From contig CM048844.1 in the NCBI GenBank assembly GCA_026545765.1, forward strand, positions 1,178,001 through 1,242,000: 64,000 nucleotides of DNA. The letters run 5' to 3'. A model generated the notes under the pieces. That model was given only the letters and a program-made list of their open reading frames with translations, was not told where the DNA came from and did not search any database. Positions 23,830 through 36,921 of this stretch are shown here, piece after piece. Both the position numbers and the translations under genes were made by a program. The stretch comes from Plantago major. Lineage: Eukaryota > Streptophyta > Magnoliopsida > Lamiales > Plantaginaceae. Position 1 is the stretch's first letter, and the number at the start of each line of letters is the position of its first letter.

Positions 23830-24196
23830 TAACCATGGTTAGTTATATACCAATGAATTATTGCTTGGTATTGTGCATGTTTGGGTGAAAATGACCATCT
23901 AACATAGCCAATGACTATGTCCTTGGTATTTGTATTACCAACCGAGTTTTCCTTGGTGATGTCGCTATTACCCATGAAAAGTGCGTGGGTATTATGACTT
24001 CCACCAATTATTTTTTCCTTGGAAAATATACACTTTACCAAGGAACACCCAACTTACTTGGCAACGGTATTACCCACGAGGGTATTAGGAAGGAAACAAT
24101 ACCATGGAGGTTTACTTGGAAATACTCCATTACCAATGAAAATAGACTTAACACCAACAAACAACTTACTTGATACTGCCCCTTTTTCTTGTAGTG
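23830..24196. mobile_element. Second CACTA-type end, different family, copy 1
   Basis: The segment ends CCCCTTTTTCTTGTAGTG; its reverse complement, CACTACAAGAAAAAGGGG, is a standard CACTA end. The preceding 350 bp carry many TTGGTA / TACCAA / CCTTGG motifs in both orientations, a subterminal array unlike the GACGGA array at 20,391. Because the arrays differ, the two ends probably belong to different elements. No flanking three-base duplication pairs them (ATG before 20,391, ATT after 24,196). Confidence 0.75.
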
Positions 24197-24300
24197 ATTG
24201 AAAAAACGTTTTGGCATTGATTCAGTCACTAATGATTTTGAGAAGATAAAGAGGCGTAGAGTATGTACTACTTTTATGGAAGTGGGTCGTTTATTCATTA

Positions 24301-24860
24301 CTCCCTCCGTTCCATTAAATTTTTTTCATTTTTCCATTTTAGACGTTCCGTAAAAAACTTTCCATTTCCTTTTATGGAAATCCACTATCTTCAACATTAA
24401 TATTTTAATCACTCTTTTTCATCTTTATCAATTCTATTTCTTACTTTTTACTATACACTAGTACTACCCGTGGCGATGCCACATAATAGTTTACTTTTAA
24501 CATTGACTGTGGCATTGGTAGGTAGTCATCCTTAATCCAATACTATATTATTGAGTCTATTTTATGCTAACTTTAGAAAATATAAAAGTATGACTCATCA
24601 TATATAACAGATATGCTTTGAAAGGGGTTGGATCCAACCTTAACCCGACCGGTTGATAACACATATTTAATATCGGATGCTAACGTACCTGACTTGTTCA
24701 TTAGTAACATATACATGTTTTTAAAAAATTTGTATTCTTCAAACTCGAACAAAAATAAAATGTCAAGTATATACAACACAATCAATAGGATTTGCTACCT
24801 GCAACCCCGGAGGAATGTGGTCCCCCCGGGGCCCCGTTATGGAGATCAAGAAAGTAGTTG
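24301..24860. other. Partial Stowaway-like end and AT-rich sequence
   Basis: CTCCCTCCGTTCCATTAAAT at 24,301 is a Stowaway-type terminus, but I found no matching right end nearby. The remainder has no gene. The copy-2 equivalent is 49,936-50,490. Confidence 0.5.
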
Positions 24861-24879
24861 GGAGATCGAAGAGAGTCCC

Positions 24880-25400
24880 CCCCCCCCCCCGTTTCCCAAC
24901 AACCATCTCGGTCGTATGTGGCCACCACAACACACAAAAGAATTATTATTCTACAACCTAAAACCACCCCCACCACCCTCCCCCCCGGTTTCCCAACAAC
25001 CACATCGTTGGTATGTGGTCACCACAACACCACCGCACACAGAAGAATTATTATTCTACAACCATAAACACCCCCCACCCCCCGGCCGCACGTTATGGAT
25101 CAAGAAAGGAAAGAGAATATCGAAGAGAGTTTCCCCGCCTAGAGAGTATCTCTCCACCACAACCACCGCGGTGGTATCTGGTCACCCCCAACACACACAC
25201 ACTCAAAGTATTTTTCTACAAACATAATTTCACATGCTACGATTGTTTTTTTCACAAATCCCCCACCATATCCGTTATAGATCAAGAAAGTAGAGAGAAT
25301 AATTTGACATGCTACTTTTTTCCCCAATCCCTCACCATGCGGTTATGGATTAAGAAAGTAGAGAAGATCGAAGAGAGTTTCCCCGCCTAGTAAATAGAAA
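24880..25400. repeat. C-rich imperfect minisatellite, copy 1
   Basis: About three or four diverged units of ~95-150 bp share TTTCCCAACAACCA, GGTATGTGGTCACCACAACA, and AGAATTATTATTCTACAACC, alternating with GATCAAGAAAGTAGAGAG and GAGAGTTTCCCCGCCTAG. Runs of C (15 at about 24,877-24,891) differ between copies. Open frames through it give proline/histidine-rich products in all frames and are not called. Confidence 0.75.
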
Positions 25401-25509
25401 GTGAAGGACATAACAAATTAATCGAGAAAATAAGAGTCAATTTTTGTTGTATTTTAAGGGGTAGGATCCAACTTGAATCCGTACAGGACCAGGGCAGGTT
25501 GATAACATA

Positions 25510-25754
25510 TACCCGCTCCGCCCCAAATTTAACTTCCCGCATTTTATTTTGGAACGTCCCAATTTCCACTTCCCATCTCTTTAATGGAACATCTTTTTCC
25601 TACTTTATTCAATCCATTCCATACTTGTTCAGTATTTTTACTTATTCAATATCTATTTCCCACTTAATTTATTACCATCTCTCCTACTTTATTCACTTTT
25701 ATCTTAAAACTTGTGGTCAGATTGCGGGTAATTGAATTTGGGACAGAAGGAGTA
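25510..25754. mobile_element. Stowaway-like MITE spanning the copy 1/copy 2 reference point
   Basis: The left end TACCCGCTCCGCCCCAAATT and the reverse complement of the right end TACTCCTTCTGTCCCAAATT are imperfect inverted repeats 245 bp apart with TA at both borders. It is non-coding. The same element is at 51,148-51,392, and its right 26 bp form the start of the window. Because it is inside the unit, it does not itself mark the duplication breakpoint. Confidence 0.7.
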
Positions 25755-28130
25755 TTTTATATCGAGTCCTCTAACCGCACACAACTCGTAAAATTATTAT
25801 TTTATAAACATAATTTTACATGTTATTGTGATCTTTTTTTTTTTTTGCACCTACACCTTCATCATAGAACATCATTAGTCCTTTATAGTTCAATAATTAC
25901 TATGGATCAAAAAATAATTACACATGGGTCCAAAATGTACATTTTAGGCTAAGTAAATGTACATTTTAGGCTAAGTTTTTAATTGTTATTTGTTTTGAAA
26001 TATGAGTTAAAATTAACATAAAGTTTTTTTATATTTAATTTCAAGCGTATCAATTTATTATTTCTACAAATAAAATGTGATTTACATGGTCTAAAAAAAG
26101 TGGTTTATTGAGTTTATACGATGCGTTTATCTAAAAGGAGAGTACCATCCTATTTGGCATACATTTAAAACCGACTATTCATCTGTTAAAATGTTTTAGG
26201 ATATTTGTTTTGTATCTTCTACAGTACAACCGACTTAGAATATTCAGATGTATACGTATTCAATCTAGTGTGTTATGAACTCAAATGTGATAAACAATTT
26301 CATATTACAAACATAAAGAAAATCATTGATCAAATTTACTTACCTGATAAATATTTGCATGTACAAATATGTAGTACAACTCCTTCAATTCCATTATTGC
26401 GGATGACGAAATCAAACTACCTCTACAGAGGTTCTTTCATATGACTACAAATAATGACAGAATTAACTCACTCAAATACATTTCATCAAATAGCACACAC
26501 TCAACCAAACCAAACAAAAGCACAAACTAACGCACCTAATGGCAGGTTCAGCAGATAACTAACACACGGGAGATTGCTTCCCTATAAGAAGAGTTATAAG
26601 ACATCAGAATCAAGAGACCACATAATTGACAAAGCAAATGTTCCAGTACACTCACTTGGTCCATAAGACGATACTTGCTTTTTGTGTAAATCTTGAAATT
26701 TGCATGCTCCTTGGAAGGGATAATAGAATTCCATAGGAAGATCTGATTCGTAATTCTTGAGTCTCAGATCTGCTCAAAATACAAACACCTGCTTTGTATT
26801 CCATGTAAACAAATGACTCCAGATTCCCCGAAAAATTCAATTTCAGGGTGACATCATCATCACCATTGGACCTTTTCTTGAAAGTATTGATCTTCAAAAC
26901 TTGAACTTGGCGGTAGGAGATTGGGTATGAAGGTTGTTAGATATAGACACCAATGCGCAAATAATCGAAAGAATGTTGATCCCGAACGTGACCACAAGCA
27001 TTCGTTTCTGTAAAAGGTTGAGTGCATTTTCACTGATTGTGTGAAAGATTACGGCAACATTTTGCTATGCTCGTGGATTCTTCTCTGGCAGATTCTTTGC
27101 CGCTATGAGATGTCTCTAGTATAAGAAGAATTATGCAGTGCGTTATTTTTTTGGTCTTAATATTATGTTAGGACGATCTTTTCTTAATTTAGCATATATT
27201 TTTGTGGCATGATTTAGTTGCAAAACCTGGGCTGGAAGTTTTACATATTTACCAAATAATAAATTGTGCAAACTGTCGAATTTAATGGTTGGAATCTTAA
27301 ACCCAATAATGATTACCTTGATATGAAGATTTTTTCTATATAAAATGCATGTATTTAGGTGTGAATGGAGGAATTTACTAAAATAATGATATTATCAAAA
27401 TAATGATTCACCTTTACTATATATAGCTTTATCATGCCAAACAATCAGGACATACATGCATCGAAATAGAGTAGTCAAAAGATCAAAATGGATTCTTACC
27501 ATCTATGTATTTATTTTAGAATTATTTATACAAACAAATGCAAATAAATGAAAGAAAAGATCTCATTCAATCTTGATAAAAGTGCTATACAAATGATTGA
27601 GAATAAAAATTGGGATTTTAATAATATATAGATTTATTACTTTTTATATCTATATAAACCATATTTTACACAAACATCTTAAAATTTGTGTAAAAAGAAA
27701 ATGGAAAGAGATTTGTGGAATGGAGGGAGTATTTGTTTGTCTTTTATCATGATGTAATTTTTTTGTTTCCTTTCATATTTAAATATGTGATGAATTTGGT
27801 GTAAAAAAATTGATGTGACCCGACCCGAACCGTCATAACTTAACCGAACTAAATTACATATTGTGTTCATGTTATTATACTTCGCCACCCCACTTTTAAA
27901 TCCTGGCTGTACCAATCCAATTGAACAAATCCAACAGGTAAGAGAAAAGATCATGGTCTCTGCTTAGCTTTTCAGGAAGCAGAATACAGAAAGTTCTTAT
28001 ATTTAACACCCCCTTAATGAGTCTGATCTAAAGAAAACTTTTGCAGGTTGGTTCTGGTAGGCCTCTCTCACCAAAGACAAAAGCGCAATGCAAACTCGAC
28101 TCTCACCTTTCCGGGCCTAAAGCAATTTAA
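25755..28130. other. AT-rich intergenic stretch, copy 2
   Basis: Equivalent of 27-2,380. The reverse-strand frame that could be an exon is changed at 26,740-26,775. No gene is recognised. Confidence 0.45.
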
Positions 28131-29191
28131 ATAACAGGAAAGGACAAACCAGGCCTATTGTCGGAGATATCAAGCTGATCTCCATTGCAATGTAGTTGAA
28201 GCACATGCTTGGAGCTATAACGCACGTCTAGCCTGCGTTGCTTACATTTCTGAGCAATCGGCAAACACTCCAATGGACGAAAATAGGCTCCATGCAATTG
28301 AACTACTATACTCCGAGCCACTACTTCCAGAGAAGAGAACTCTAACCATCATGAAGTGAAAACTGCTGGCCTTCTTGAGGGCAAATTAGCCACGATGACT
28401 GATGTAGAACGTCGCATGCATCAGCTCATGCTTTCCATAAGGGACTTTGATAGGTCAACTGGGCCTTCTATGACATGGAGATTGGATAGCAAGGACAAGG
28501 AGAGAAAGGCTAGCATCTTCATTGAGAGAAGGGATATTCGATTGTTTGTATCCAATGCAAAGACCGGAAGAGGCTTATGTTCGACATTGTTTGCACGCTT
28601 ACTGATATGCAATATGTGATTTTTCATGCTTCTGTTGACTCTCGTGGAGGCTATGCCTATCAAGTGAGCATATATATCTTCTTTTTACCCTTTTCATCTG
28701 TTAAGCAAGTTGTTTCTTTGTTGTAGGAGTATTTTATAAGGCATGTCAATGGCTGTGTGTTGAGCACTGATAGTGAGAAAGAGCGAGTCGTAAATGTTTG
28801 GAGGCTGCGATTGAACGCAGGTTTTGTGCGGTATGTTCTTACTAGACACACACCTACACATATATGCACACAATTTGTATTAATCCTTCGGCTTTGACAG
28901 GGAGTTAGGTTAGAACTGTGTGCACTCAACCGGGTGGGGCGGGTTCTAAGGGAAAATGGGCTAGCAGTAGCAAGAGCAGACACCGCAACACAAGGAGAGA
29001 AGTCGGTGCATGCTTTCTATGTGAGAGACATGTCAGGAAACAATGTGAACATGGATTTCGTCAAGCCAATGAAGACGGAGACCTATAGTGGTGATAAAAG
29101 ATACCACAAACATTCGGCCAACATCACCTGGAAAGCAGAGGTTCTCCATTGGGACATGTTGAGACTTGAGATCTGTTTTCGGCATCTCTAA
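28131..29191 (+). pseudogene. ACT-domain-repeat (ACR-type) protein, degenerate, copy 2
   Basis: Here the C-terminal ACT-domain part reads through without the extra break seen in copy 1: VGRVLRENGLAVARADTATQ continues in frame to KRYHKHSANITWKAEVL and a stop at 29,189-29,191. The break before CKDRKRLMFDIVCTLTD remains (CCAATGCAAAG at 28,551-28,561 has one more base than copy 1). The shared breaks after LLSEIS, before VKTAGLLEGK and in SEKERVV(N) are unchanged, as is the missing GLLSDVT segment. The same family, ancestry and dead status as copy 1 are inferred. Confidence 0.8.
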
Positions 29192-29360
29192 ATAGCCTAG
29201 CTAGCCAGTGTGTACATAAATAATCGCCTTCGAATGTACATACATGTGTAATGGCTAATATTTTCCGTTTTGATCACAAAAAGAATCGTATTGTATCACA
29301 AGTCTAATTAATGCCTGACTGCTGACAAAGTTGTATAAGTAGGATATAATCTTAACCTAT

Positions 29361-30687
29361 CTATGTATGTTCGTTCATCTGGTCACTAAAATTTACAATA
29401 CTGAGATTTATTCTTCTAAGCCATAAAGAATGCAAAATCATATGAAACGCGTTGAATCTCTTGGCCGGTTGGCTCATTGTCCAGTGCTCTGCCTTCCTTC
29501 AGCCTCAAGTACTCATCTTCTGTAACAGCTAGCCTTCAGTATCTCCTTCACTTCAGTCTAGGTATATCAGTAACATTTACACGTAAGGAGATCGCATCCC
29601 AGTTTAAAACGTCACTTGGAGGCAAAACATAGTCAACAGACAGTATTAATAGATAGCCTCTGAGATTCTAGGACTAGCCACTTCATATCCACTGGGACAC
29701 AAGCAAAACTTGGAATTTAACATATAGTCTAAGTAACCTGCTTGATCCGTTTTTAGGTAATCGTATATCTTTACCCTTCCAGTGTTTCAGCAGAATCGCC
29801 TGACAGGACCGTGATTTCCACCACCAGCGAAAAACGCAAGATAGTCCCTGGAAATGTTAGATGGCGGAGAATGCAGCTTGGGATGTACTTCTCTGCTGAT
29901 AAGATGGATTTCTGGCACAGTCTCATCTTTTAGTGGATCAAATCCTTCAGAAAAATTGGCGTTGCACAACCCTCTGATCGATGTGTTGTCCACTTGATAC
30001 CAGAGGCCCCTATAACAATCAAATCAATGCAGAATTTTGTCACTGAAGGCTAAAAAAGAAATTGTTTACAGTTGTGAAAAGCACTAGTCCAATGTAATCT
30101 GCTCACCCAGTCATGGCAAGCAAGCATGAAATGGTCAGCTTCTTGACTCATATTCCAGAACGGGTGCCTGGTTGAGATGAGACCAATGTAATCTGATACG
30201 AACTTCCTGAGTGGGGTGGCATCACGCGAGTTGGGAACATAGACAGACGTACGCAACCAACTTTACTACACTAAACAACATAAAGAAGAGACCAGAAGTC
30301 CTGAATGTGTAATTCTTCCCATATTCAATCTCATTCATGAGTCGGGCCTTCAACGCTTTTGGACGGTCCATTGTGCATAAGTGGCGGTTCGCCTTCTTTA
30401 TACACGTAAATCTTGAATCTTCGTTCCATCTTAATATGTAGCTCCCATGCATAGAGTTTTCGGTTAAAGCAGGACGAGTATCTGACAGTTATGACATCAA
30501 CCGCAGAAACCTGAAGTTCTAGACCCAGTAAAATGGCCTCTTTAGCTACACTTGGATCCTTTATGCCTGCATAAAACCTCCTTTTCCAAGCAAGTACACG
30601 TCCATGTTCGCTCACAAGAACCACCCCCGAACTTGCTCCATTATTCGCAGAACTAACACCAGATGTAGAAACGTAACAGCTCTGCAT
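29361..30687 (-). pseudogene. GT47 exostosin-family pseudogene with RNase H-like fragment, copy 2
   Basis: The exon with YVPNSRDATPLRKFVSDYIG and ISTRHPFWNMSQEADHFMLA is in one frame here, where copy 1 is scrambled at 4,455-4,490. The segment after [12 protein letters not shown] shifts frame (one G fewer at 29,797-29,799). The RNase H-like block reads GVVLVSEHGRVLAW where copies 1 and 3 have GVVARDEHGRVLAW, a clustered change at 30,608-30,618 that removes the usual RD pair. Other frame breaks are as in copy 1. Confidence 0.82.
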
Positions 30688-31869
30688 GTTAGTGGGGATG
30701 TTACATCTTCACATTTAAGTGGAACAATCTGGAAAGTAAAAAGATTAATATTCGACCATATTTGCTTGGAATTTTTCAGTTCAAATGTTTCTCCCCCTGC
30801 GCGCGTAGGAGGTTTGCCATAACCACAACACACACTTGTGACCATGAGTAAACACAAGCATACCTTTATACTACTCTTTCCTTCCATATGTTTCCAATGT
30901 GGGACAATTGCAAAAAGCAAGTCTCAACTAGCTTACTTTGAGCCAATTTATCATTCACACCTAGAATTGGTTATCTCCCGTATCTTATACCGTTTCGAAG
31001 CTTGCGCATCCCACTTCGCAACGAACTAAAGAACACGCAAAACCGAGTGGTGGAACTTAGATAATTAATTGCTCAAAGTTACCCACTTAACACATTATAA
31101 CACATAACAATTTTTGGCTTTCTCTTGGTTGCCTCTTGCAACCACACTTAGTTGCCTCTTGCAACCAATTCCCCAACAAACAAAAACACTGTAATACACA
31201 CCTTCTACTCAAATGACACGTACGAAACTACAATGAATGTTCAGGGATGTTACCTACTTGGTATCAAAAGAAACTACAGATAAACTAGGCCTTCATTTAC
31301 TCATTGCAACCAAAATGATCAGCAGTTTTTGACAGGAATAAAACTTCACGGCACCCATATCCAATCAAACAAGTACCCATATCCAAAATTTTGTGCTCGT
31401 TACATGAAATTCATATATGTATGTTTGGCATAGAAAATTAAGATAACTCAATTCCAGTGACATGAATATGTACGAATACTAATGTTATCTTTAAATCTTT
31501 AATAAAATTCAATCAATCCGAGAAATTCCCAAGTCCAACGATGATCTACATGAATATGTTATTTCTCGGAACCATAAAATTGAGAGTAGAACAAGCTACG
31601 CGTGATGTGCTTGTCGACGAAATAAAATAATTAAACAAAGACCAAAGGAGTAAACGACCAAAGCAAACAAGAATCGAGTCAATGAACCGCAGACAACAAA
31701 TTTATGTATGTCATCAAAGTAAATTTTGTTACATAATTAAGTTAGTTCAACTCGGTAACTTATTATCACGATCAAGATTAGTCCTGAACTAGCGGGGCCT
31801 CGAGATCAACGGTAGAATCCTCCATTGCAAGCATTCGAGGAAGATTTGGCGACAAAATTATTACACTAG
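30688..31869. other. Non-coding stretch between GT47 pseudogene and SWEET gene, copy 2
   Basis: No gene is recognised. It keeps the paired GGTTGCCTCTTGCAACC motif (about 31,126-31,168). Small clustered changes distinguish it from copy 1 at 30,963-31,040 and 31,642-31,655. Confidence 0.4.
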
Positions 31870-31895
31870 CTAGATGGTGTTACAAGTTGAACGTC

Positions 31896-33358
31896 TCAAA
31901 TTTGAAGGTCTATGAAAGATTCGAAAGAAGAACATGACAAGTAAACACCTGAACTTCGAAATGTCACCAGAAGGATACAAGATACAAGGAGCATGACGAT
32001 TTCCAATATTATGCCACCTCCGTGAGCAATCTGTGGAACAAGTGAAAGGGTAAAGCACAAAACGAAACAAGGGACAGTCACAAATTGTTGCAGTTACAAT
32101 GGTGTGAAACCAATGTGTACTTACAGCGAGGTAAACATCGTAGGTAGGGCTATAAAGATATGCATATGCAAACCACGCGACAGCATTCAAGAAATACATT
32201 GTGCATAATCCAAACGGCAAGTATTGTGTGGTTCGCGTCTTGCATGCGTTTATCTGGAAATCAATAAAATATATATAAGTTTGTATCAATACAAGGGAAA
32301 AGATGAGTGTATAGTGGGTAACAAGCTTAAAATCAGACTTAAGAGAGATTTAACATCAGTGTATATTGGGTAAACAAGCAGCAGATTTAAGAGAGATTGA
32401 AGAGGTTAGATTCTTACTATTGAAGGTATCGGAGAAGCATACATAAAATTCCAACTGTAGCAGCAGCAGACCCAGTAATATGTGGATGATCTAGGACGGG
32501 AGCCCAAAAAGTAAAAGGATTCGCAAATACAATATACATCAAAAATATAAACTCTGGTACCACGGCTGTCAATTCGATAACCACCTGATCATGCAGTGCA
32601 AGTAGCAAAAGTTATAGTACTTTGTTAGATAAGATAATAATACTGACACATAAACAGAGTATATGACAATGAGTTAATTATCAAGGATGAAATATAGTTG
32701 TATTAGCCCTGAAAGCCAACAAGTAATAGGTCTGAACCATAAAGCAACCGTGATTGAGAAGCACGACCAATATATTCTGGAATGTGAAGGATCCCTTAAC
32801 TGGTTCACTCATACCATAAAACATCCATACGAAGCATGCCAGCTGAGTAAAAGCATATGGGTAGGGCTGTAGATCTTTAGTTGACTTCTCCCTTAATATT
32901 TTCAAATGATTTGGTCTGTGATTAAATTTAACCAAGGAAAGAAAAGAAAAAGAAAATCAGATCAAATCATAGCTAGCTATAGTGAGTTTGAGGAGTAAGA
33001 AATTTGTTTAATGAACATAACATACATACATACATACATAATTAAGAGTAGGTAGGGAGTAGAAATTACTCACATTCGATACATACATACATACATACAT
33101 ACATAATGAAGAGTAGGTAGGGTAGAGGCAGGGAGTAGAAATTACTCACATTGGATACAGAATTAGCAGAGCAATTGACATAGCGGAAGCTACGTACATA
33201 CATAAAAATACAAAAGAAGAGGAATTAACAACGTAACTACAATAAGGAAGAAACACAAGACAACACAGTAGTAGTACTATAATGTAAGTTTAGGAAAGGC
33301 AAAAACCTGTAATGCCCAACACTAGGTCTGGTGTTCCTAAAAAGTGAAAATTCTTCAT
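31896..33358 (-). pseudogene. SWEET sugar transporter gene, disrupted in copy 2
   Basis: Exons 1, 2, 5 and 6 (33,358-33,307, 33,189-33,150, 32,253-32,125, 32,030-31,896) match the intact copies. Two changes break the gene. Exon 4 lacks one A in the run at 32,446-32,449 (ACATAAAATTCC against ACATAAAAATTCC), shifting frame just before MYASPIPS. At the end of exon 3 the sequence TTACCGCGTG is replaced by TTATCAAGG, which removes the GT donor and the last residues. If the sequence is right this copy cannot make a full SWEET protein. Since both lesions are small and clustered, error in the assembly is a real alternative. Confidence 0.8.
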
Positions 33359-33839
33359 TCTGAGCAATTTTGATCTGAAAAAAATATGATACATGGTTAA
33401 AACCGATGGAAACGAAACTTACCAATGCGAAAGCATTGATCTTTAAATTATAAAAGCAAAAGCAAGAAGAAGCATACATAAACTTTGATAATGATTTGTG
33501 GTGATCAGAAGGCTAAGGAAACTTACGGGATGTTTCTCGGCGATATTTGCAGAGCAAAATTGGGGCTTTACTCGCCCGAATTTGTTTTACCTTTCGCGAG
33601 CACAACTGGGATCAGATCAATCGATTTGCTAGGTTTACCTTGGAGGAAAATTGGGGTCAGACGCGCGTTGGAGGAGAATTGGGGGCTCTGATTTAATTAT
33701 TTTACTTTCTGAAAGAGTATTGGCTTAATTAAAAACCGTAATTTGGAATCCTGATAACTTAAGAGTGTTTCTGGAGAGTTCATTATGTGATAGTCTTGAG
33801 AGTCCATGCCAAATATAGAAAAAGACGTCGGCAATTAGA

Positions 33840-34269
33840 CAACAACAGTAAGGGATCCATTTGCATCAAGACTCACGGATATTTAACCAGTTTTCTACCA
33901 ATCCGTGTCAACTAATTGTTGATTTTTGTCATATAATTATAAAATTTTATTTAAAAAAAATAAAATTTAAAAAAAAACTTAAAACATATATAGAAATCAA
34001 TTTCATTAATCAACAAATAAATTTTATATCACCATACAAACTAAATTCTTCATTACAAAGAAAAAACTACATTTTAACAAAAGTCGAATAAAAATACAAA
34101 TAAGCAATTACAAGACAATCTCAAGCTCGAAATATTTCTTCTTCTTTTGTCCACCAAGTATTTCTTCTTCTTTTCACCAACTTGACTACAATCTATGAAC
34201 TTCTCGAAATCAATGATCATATCTCGCAATATAAATCAAAAGTCAAGAACAAAAATACAAAAGTTAGCA
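33840..34269. other. AT-rich stretch upstream of SWEET, copy 2
   Basis: Equivalent of 8,090-8,532 with scattered differences, e.g. GTAAGGGATCC for GTTGGCAGGATCC at 33,849. No gene is recognised. Confidence 0.4.
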
Positions 34270-34706
34270 ATTTACACACAAAAATTAACAAAAATGCGAT
34301 ACTATTCAAAACACAAAACTCAACAATATACATACAAAAATCCAACCTATTTACACCTATTAGCAAAATTCCAACATGTTAGTCCTAGTGCTAGAATTAG
34401 TACTTCCTCTCAATTTTTAATAATTGCTTTTAGTTTTTCACTATTTGAAAAATATTTATCGCTTTTACATTTTTCAAGAAAGACTTTATATCATAATTAT
34501 TGTGTGTTGTTGAATTTCATGTCATTTAGAGATATTGTACTGGTTCAAGTATCACAGTTATATGTAATTAATGTTGTATTTTATAAAAATTAATAATAAA
34601 TTGAATTGGGTGTATTAAAATGTATAAAACCTCTAAGACGACAATTAAAAATAGGAGGGAGTAGTACTTTATTTTTTTTTAGCCAATACCAAGAACTTGA
34701 GGAGTA
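34270..34706. repeat. Left ~435-bp direct repeat, copy 2
   Basis: Matches 8,533-8,972 and pairs with 36,922-37,357. It contains the Stowaway-like MITE. Confidence 0.9.
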
Positions 34707-34755
34707 CTTACATAGGGTGTTACTCATGATGGAGTACTTACATAGGGTGTTACTT

Positions 34756-36198
34756 AAAGTCAAGCTTGTCCCGGACATTAATTTCCATCCTAAGTGTGAG
34801 AGATCGATATTGTGAATCAGGTTTTCACGACCTTCTACTTTTTGTTAGAGGGGACCCTACATCAATTTCGATTCTTATGGCTCGCTTGATAGCTTCTCTC
34901 GCAACAGACTTAATGTGAATCATAGTGTCAATTTATTGTGGAGGAGTCAACTGCGTCGCTTTTAACCGCTTGCTCACGATTACAGTGTTTTGGGAAGGGC
35001 AATGCCATGAAATACCTCGTGTGCCTCTAACCACCGTGAAACCGACTATTCGACCGCTTAATCGCTCATTGATCAGACACGGCTAGATCCAAAGATCGAC
35101 CTTGAAACTCCTAAGCTATGCGGGTAAGATGCAATTAATCCGTAATGTGCTGTGCAATGACGAGCTATTGGATGCAGGTTTTTCCCATGCCGAAACAAGT
35201 AATCCGCCGCATAGAATCACTCTGTCGCTCCATCCTGTGGAGTGGTACGGCTGAAATAACAAATAGAGCACCGATTGCCTGGGACAAAGTATGTGATGCT
35301 AAGAATGCTGGAGGCGTCAACCTTACCTCATTGATCGAATGGAATATTTGTACGGTGGCAAAGCTGCTTTGGAATATCTGCCGGAAGGAGGATAGATTGT
35401 GGGTGAAGTGGGTACATTGCTACTATATAAAAGACAGGGAGGTGATGGATGTAGAACTCTCGGGGGATGCCTTTTGGATCTTGAAGGCTATAATGAAAAA
35501 CCGATGTATGTTAAGACAATCACCACCGACAAGTATGTGGGAACATCGGTCGATTTCAAAATCGAGATTTGTATGAGGAGCCGGGGTGTGAAAGGATGTA
35601 CCATGGAAGAAGTGGTGGTTTGATAACAAGGCGCAATTTCAGCTATTTTCTCAGACGTGGACGGGTCTACATAAGAGATTAGCTACCAAGGATAGAGTTC
35701 GTAGTGGAACCCGATCAGGACGGCTGCTTGTTCTTTCCGCCTGTGGATGAGTCGATGGAACACTTGTTCTTCCAATGCCCTTTTTGCGCCAGATTTGGAC
35801 CCGTGTCTTGAGATGGATGGGAATTCACGTGCTCCTTGCCCGTGGAGGAGGAGGTCGAGTGGTTATGTATGCAAATGGAACAATGCATGGCAAAAGAAGG
35901 TGTCATGTGTGCTTTCACAGACCGATATTCTATCTGGATGGAGAGGAATCTTGCTGTCTTTCAGCAGAAACCGGCAAATGCAAGACTGGATGAGCATATA
36001 GTCAATAAAATTATAAATAGATGTTGGCAGGATAGGAGTTTACGCAAATATCATACCGCTCATGTTAAGATAGAGTCTAGAAAATTGTTTTGATTCACTT
36101 GGTTGTTTTGATTATTTTTCGATTACCTGGATCTTCGGATCGGTTGTGTACTTAACTGTTGGAATGGAATAAAAGTATTTTCGGTTCCAAAAAAAAAA
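34756..36198 (+). mobile_element. 5'-truncated L1-type LINE, copy 2
   Basis: The FADD block that is clear in copy 1 is scrambled here (GAATCAGGTTTTCACGACC at 34,816-34,834), with many small changes up to 35,155. From there copy 2 reads better than copy 1: MPKQVIRRIESLCRSILWSG, WDKVCDAKNAGGVNLTSLIE and WVKWVHCYYIKDREV are in one frame, joining parts split in copy 1 at 9,525-9,600. The zf-RVT part is again broken after 35,530. The A run is at 36,190-36,198. The two copies together show one original insertion. Confidence 0.85.
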
Positions 36199-36921
36199 GG
36201 TTTATCATTGATTTAGCTAGTGATGAATAGTGTACATAGCATTGTGGGAGCTTTGAAAATAACCTTTTCTTATGTGTAATATTTATGATATTTTAAAATT
36301 TCGCATGTCTAAATCACAAAATAATTTTATATATTTCTCCTGTTTCATTCTAAATTTATTCATTTTTACTTTTTTTGGTCAATAGAGTTCGACTTTGAAT
36401 ATAAATTAATCTTTAACTATAAATATAAATAACAAAATTATATCATGAAAATATAGACCACAAATTTTAATAATATAATTTCGTTTAATAATTTATCATT
36501 ATAGTTTAGGAGTAACTTATTAAACTCATTACTAATGCATTCACTTTATGACTCCAAGTGCAAATATATTCGAATATTTATTTTTACTTTGGTTTTATCG
36601 CTTCGCATTGTAGCACAAGTATTACGCTTGATTTGATTTCTTATTTCATGTGGTTTTAACTTGACCAAAATTCACTTCTTTTCCCATTTTCTTTCATCTC
36701 CCATTTATTTCTAATTATATCACAATTTCTAATAAATTCTCTACTTTAACAACCTCAAAATATGTCACATCAACCTACAGCTCATTAGCTCACTCATCCT
36801 CTTTTTTACACCTCACAAAATACAATTTGAGTCTATATAAAATGAGTTAAAGCAACACATGCTTCCCAAATACTTTATTATAAAAGCACTCAATAAATTA
36901 GTCACCATGTAAATCCAACCT

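Noticed and set aside
24628-25390. Pro/His-rich open frames in the C-rich block, both copies
   Set aside because: All frames are open together and the reading changes with C-run length; this is minisatellite translation.
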